From Halanaerobiales bacterium (GTDB lineage: Bacteria > Bacillota > Halanaerobiia > Halanaerobiales > DTU029), in assembly GCA_022360715.1 (NCBI GenBank), contig JAKSCG010000145.1, forward strand, positions 1-64,000: a stretch of 64,000 nt of DNA, read 5' to 3'. Below are positions 61,392 through 64,000 of this stretch, one piece after another. The position numbers were made by a program, and so were the translations under genes. The number at the start of each line of letters is the position of its first letter. The first letter of the stretch is position 1. The notes beneath the pieces are model-generated. The model did not search any database. It was not told the origin of the DNA and saw nothing but the letters and a program-made list of their open reading frames with translations.

Positions 61392-61805
61392 TCATTCCCC
61401 TTTTTCAATTAATAAAATGCTATACTTTTGATCAGTTTTTAGAATATGGTCAATAATCCAATTGGAAATAAAGTCCAGTAATTCCAAAGTGGTTTTCTTT
61501 TGTTGCTCATCTACTTCTTCAATATCAAATTCCTCGATTTTTTTATTAAATATTTTATGCTGTAAACGATGACTGGCCAGGTCAATAAAATCATATTTTT
61601 CCATTAACCCTTCTTCATATTTAAAATGGTAAATTGAGTAGTCATACATTTCTTTGAGAGTATCCCTGATATGATCAAATTGGTCTATTCCTTCGGAAGT
61701 ATTTTCCAGAATATCGATCAGTTTACGACCTATCCCCAACAATTTTTTATGTTGCTGATCCAATTTTTCAATTCCAACCGAGTATTGATCCTTCCATTCA
61801 AACAT
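61392..61805 (-). CDS. bacteriohemerythrin
   Basis: A 137-residue non-haem di-iron oxygen-binding protein: MFEWKDQYSVGIEKLDQQHKKLL (His ligand and start motif), the HFKYEEGLM segment (His and Glu), HRLQHKIF (two His) and the final WIIDHILKTD (His and Asp). All expected ligands are present. Start chosen at 61805 because of GGGGAGGGG upstream and the family N-terminus; the longer frame is leader. In anaerobes it likely scavenges, stores or senses oxygen, and its place beside a chemoreceptor may link it to aerotaxis. Confidence 0.94.
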   Translation of the reverse strand: MFEWKDQYSVGIEKLDQQHKKLLGIGRKLIDILENTSEGIDQFDHIRDTLKEMYDYSIYHFKYEEGLMEKYDFIDLASHRLQHKIFNKKIEEFDIEEVDEQQKKTTLELLDFISNWIIDHILKTDQKYSILLIEKGE

Positions 61806-61961
61806 ATAAAACCCCTCCCCTTCGGCATAATTGTTAATTTTTATTAATTTTTTGACATTTAAATTATACCATAAAAAAAGCTGATAAATCAAATTAGGCA
61901 GGAATTATTGATTTATTGTAGAATAATATATTATTCGAAAAGATATCTAGGGGAGGCAAAT

Positions 61962-62378
61962 GTGAAGATTGCAGTCATTGATGGTCTGGGCGGGGGATTA
62001 GGCGGACAGATAATTGAGCATCTGAAAAAGGAATTAGGTAATAGAGCGGAGATTACTGCTCTGGGGACAAATTCGGCCGCAACTTCCCGGATGATTAATA
62101 ATGGTGCTGATCAAGGAGCCACCGGCGAAAATTCAATAAGGGTTACTACCAAAAAGGTCGATATAATTACCGGACCGTTGGGGATTATTATTCCGGACTC
62201 AATGTTCGGAGAAATAACTAATGTAATGGCCGAAGCCATTCTAAATAGTCCGGCCCGGGTTTTTTTAATTGGCAATAAGCAACCACATGTTGAACTGATT
62301 GGATTGAAAGAACAGTCGATTAGTCAATTAGTGGACGAATTAGCCCTTAGAATTAAGAGATACACTGCCAATGGTTAA
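61962..62378 (+). CDS. DUF3842 family protein
   Basis: A 138-residue protein with a Rossmann-like start MKIAVIDGLGGGLGGQIIEHLKK and a repeating pattern of glycine-rich turns and helices (GTNSAATSRMINNGADQGATGENSI, ITGPLGIIIPDSMFGEIT). It matches the DUF3842 family known from clostridia, without an established function. GTG 61962 follows AGGGGAGG; the longer frame from 61908 has no ribosome site. It stands alone before a terminator. Confidence 0.85.
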   Translation: MKIAVIDGLGGGLGGQIIEHLKKELGNRAEITALGTNSAATSRMINNGADQGATGENSIRVTTKKVDIITGPLGIIIPDSMFGEITNVMAEAILNSPARVFLIGNKQPHVELIGLKEQSISQLVDELALRIKRYTANG

Positions 62379-62413
62379 AAGGTAATGATCTAAAAATCAT
62401 ATAAGGAATAAAG

Positions 62414-62473
62414 ATCACGAAGATCAAAAAAGACTGGTTTGAGACCAGTCTGTCTTCGTGATTTTATTTTTTT
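62414..62473 (+). terminator. compound terminator hairpin
   Basis: Outer stem ATCACGAAGA / TCTTCGTGAT and inner stem AGACTGGT / ACCAGTCT, followed by a T-rich tract. The interrupted double stem would also suit a regulatory leader of the ECF gene, but no ligand-binding motif was seen. Confidence 0.85.
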
Positions 62474-62508
62474 AAAGCAAATTAAAATTAGCTAGGGGGA
62501 GTATTAAA

Positions 62509-63054
62509 ATGGGTACAAAGAGAATCAGTTACATCGCTTTTTTTATTGCACTGGGAATAGTTTTACCGCTCGCATTTCACATGTTTGGGACAGGGTTGGG
62601 CCGGATCTTTTTGCCGATGCATTTGCCGGTCTTGTTGGCCGGGGTATTAATGGGTCCGGCTGCAGGCGCTATCGTTGGGGTAATTACCCCTATTTTCAGT
62701 AGTTTATTAACCGGAATGCCACCGGTTTTTCCAATGCTACCGATTATGTTTATTGAATTGTTGGTTTATGGGTTGGCAATTGGTTATCTCTATAATATTA
62801 GAAAAAGTAATATTTTGCTTAGTTTATTTGTCAGTATGTTATTGGGTAGAATTGGTGCGGCTACGGTTGTGATGGTCTTGGTTTATCTTTTTAATATTAG
62901 TAATTTACCCGGCAATCCATTGCTTTATATCTGGGGAACGATTGCAACTGGTTTTCCGGGGATCATCATTCAACTGCTTCTGATCCCCTTATTAGCAAAA
63001 AATCTTGTTGTTTTTTTTCAAAAAAACAAAAACAAACAGGATTTTGACACATAA
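62509..63054 (+). CDS. ECF transporter S component (substrate-binding membrane protein)
   Basis: A 181-residue protein with about six hydrophobic segments. The motif GLGRIFLPMHLPVLLAGVLMGPAAGAIVG and the SSLLTGMPPVFPMLPIMFIELLVYGL stretch are typical of S components of energy-coupling-factor vitamin or micronutrient transporters. The energising module (EcfA/A'/T) is not in the window, so it would share one encoded elsewhere (group II). Substrate unknown. AGGGGGAG precedes ATG. Confidence 0.9.
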   Translation: MGTKRISYIAFFIALGIVLPLAFHMFGTGLGRIFLPMHLPVLLAGVLMGPAAGAIVGVITPIFSSLLTGMPPVFPMLPIMFIELLVYGLAIGYLYNIRKSNILLSLFVSMLLGRIGAATVVMVLVYLFNISNLPGNPLLYIWGTIATGFPGIIIQLLLIPLLAKNLVVFFQKNKNKQDFDT

Positions 63055-63121
63055 TGATGAATTAATAATATATACTAGGACAAAAGTCTTAATCAAATAA
63101 TGAATTACTCAGGAGGGTCAA

Positions 63122-64000
63122 ATGGCAAAGAAATATATAGTCATACATACACTATTAACTTTATTGTTGGCTGGTTCCTTTGCTATTTTTCCTTCTGCTA
63201 AAGCTGAAAATAATAAAGTTAATATAATAGGTGGATTGCTTGATATTTCGGATACCAACCTAGAAGATATTGGGCCTCTATATTTAGATGGAGAATGGGA
63301 GTTTTACTGGAATAAACTCCTTGATTATCAAGATTTTCAAGATATTGATCATCCAGAACCAAATGGTTATTTCAATGTCCCGATGGTCTGGAATAATTAT
63401 ATGGTGGACGGGAAGAAGTTACCTGGATATGGTTATGCGACCTACAGATTAAGAGTAAAACTTAATAACCATGAACAATTAATGGGTTTAAAGCTAAGTC
63501 ATATGTCTACATCTTATCGATTATTAATAAATGATCAGCTAGTTGCCCAAAATGGTAAAATTGGTAGAGTGGCGGCTGAAGCTGAAGCTGAATATAAACC
63601 AATAATAGTATTTTTTGAACCGCCGGCAGCAGATTTTGATATTATTGTGCAGGTGTCTAATTTTACTTATTCCCGAGGGGGATACTGGTATTCAGTTTTT
63701 TTTGGTACGGCTGGACAGATTATTACTTTAAATGAATACAAGGATTTAATCACTTTTTTTATGTTTGGAGTATTAATAAGTATGGCTTTGTATCATATAA
63801 TTATCTACACCCTTCATAAAAAAAAGAAAAGTATACTTTATCTGGCAATGAGTTTATTAATAGTAGGAATTAGGTTCACAGTTACTCACGAATACGCTAT
63901 TTTGATACTATTACCTTCATTAAGTACCAATCTTGACCTGCTTGTCAGGATCGAATACTTTACAATTTTTTGGGGTATGACATCATTTATCCTTTTTTGT
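63122..64000 (+). CDS. 7TMR-DISM sensor protein, 3' end beyond window
   Basis: 293 residues are visible and the frame is still open at the window end. Signal peptide (about 1-28, ending SAKA), an extracellular beta-sandwich (GPLYLDGEWEFYWNKL...FNVPMVWNNY...GYGYATYRLRVKL, about 45-205) of the DISMED2 type that binds carbohydrates or similar ligands, then the beginning of a seven-helix membrane domain (FMFGVLISMALYHIIIY and following). The missing cytoplasmic part is usually a kinase, cyclase or GGDEF domain. TCAGGAGG lies upstream of ATG 63122. Confidence 0.85.
   Translation, partial: MAKKYIVIHTLLTLLLAGSFAIFPSAKAENNKVNIIGGLLDISDTNLEDIGPLYLDGEWEFYWNKLLDYQDFQDIDHPEPNGYFNVPMVWNNYMVDGKKLPGYGYATYRLRVKLNNHEQLMGLKLSHMSTSYRLLINDQLVAQNGKIGRVAAEAEAEYKPIIVFFEPPAADFDIIVQVSNFTYSRGGYWYSVFFGTAGQIITLNEYKDLITFFMFGVLISMALYHIIIYTLHKKKKSILYLAMSLLIVGIRFTVTHEYAILILLPSLSTNLDLLVRIEYFTIFWGMTSFILFC

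Noticed and set aside
62379-62508. Riboswitch in front of the ECF S component
   Set aside because: The double hairpin ends in a T tract and works as a terminator for the DUF3842 gene; no conserved aptamer motif (TPP, FMN, THF, PreQ1, cobalamin) was recognised.
1-64000. CRISPR array, prophage, integrase, transposon, rRNA or tRNA genes
   Set aside because: Looked for on both strands by eye; no regularly spaced repeats, phage structural genes, transposases or tRNA/rRNA signatures were found apart from the single repeat-like element near cas6.

Overview
The window reads as a chromosome segment of a spore-forming, anaerobic, low-to-medium GC Firmicute (Bacillota). Spore genes (sleB-ypeB, ytrH-ytrI), a ytrI-ytrH/dnaE neighbourhood, an accD-accA-pfkA-pyk cluster, a TRAP (MtrB) regulator, frequent TTG/GTG starts and strong AGGAGG ribosome sites all point there. 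Pyruvate phosphate dikinase, a membrane Na+ decarboxylase, ferredoxin-type proteins and a bacteriohemerythrin suggest an anaerobe. The order cannot be fixed from sequence reading alone; deep clostridial, Halanaerobiales-like or Limnochordia-like lineages are all compatible. No rRNA or tRNA gene was seen.

Region 1 (1-3,930): the C-terminal part of an AraC/GyrI-type regulator, a truncated GyrI-like remnant, an ABC ATPase with a frameshifted permease, and a convergent SDR / acetoacetate-decarboxylase-like pair.

Region 2 (about 3,930-22,500): a visibly more AT-rich accessory stretch. It holds two HExxH membrane or cell-surface type peptidases, three intact TetR genes, several promoter-overlapping operators, a TetR-controlled 4Fe-4S protein, an unassigned leader-peptide RNA with two terminators, a GNAT, a yybP-ykoY (Mn2+) riboswitch in front of a GlsB/YeaQ-type membrane protein, an orphan Cas6 with one solitary repeat-like element, a rifampicin-phosphotransferase-like dikinase, a decayed relative of that TetR-dikinase pair, MBL-fold hydrolases, a DUF116 protein, an Fpg/Nei-like protein, a methyltransferase flanked by fragments, and a truncated GNAT.

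Region 3 (22,500-34,300): a two-component system with a nearly loop-free (intramembrane-type) histidine kinase, followed by a 46-residue membrane microprotein, an ABC ATPase and two ABC-2 permeases; then FmdB, DUF523, sleB-ypeB (ypeB apparently with an ATT start), a DUF362 ferredoxin protein, a phosphodiesterase, YlbF, an Nfu-like protein and ytrH-ytrI.

Region 4 (34,400-46,170): core metabolism: dnaE, a small multidrug-export-family protein, mtrB with its own promoter, a conserved 57-residue small protein, accD-accA-pfkA-pyk and ppdK.

Region 5 (46,250-59,260): a FadR/GntR-controlled catabolic operon (2-hydroxyacid dehydrogenase, DapA-family lyase, LarA-family racemase/epimerase, TRAP transporter, HpcH/HpaI aldolase) with three near-identical operator/-35 units, followed by a complete four-subunit Na+-pumping decarboxylase and an ATP-type PEP carboxykinase. 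Together with pyk and ppdK these genes form a PEP-pyruvate-oxaloacetate node into which the aldolase products would feed. Region 6 (59,300-64,000): a chemoreceptor, a bacteriohemerythrin, DUF3842, an ECF S component and the start of a 7TMR-DISM sensor cut by the window end.

The best candidates for something undescribed are the leader-peptide RNA at 6,867-7,107, the Mn riboswitch/GlsB pairing, the FadR-LarA-TRAP-aldolase operon, and the orphan Cas6 with a single repeat.
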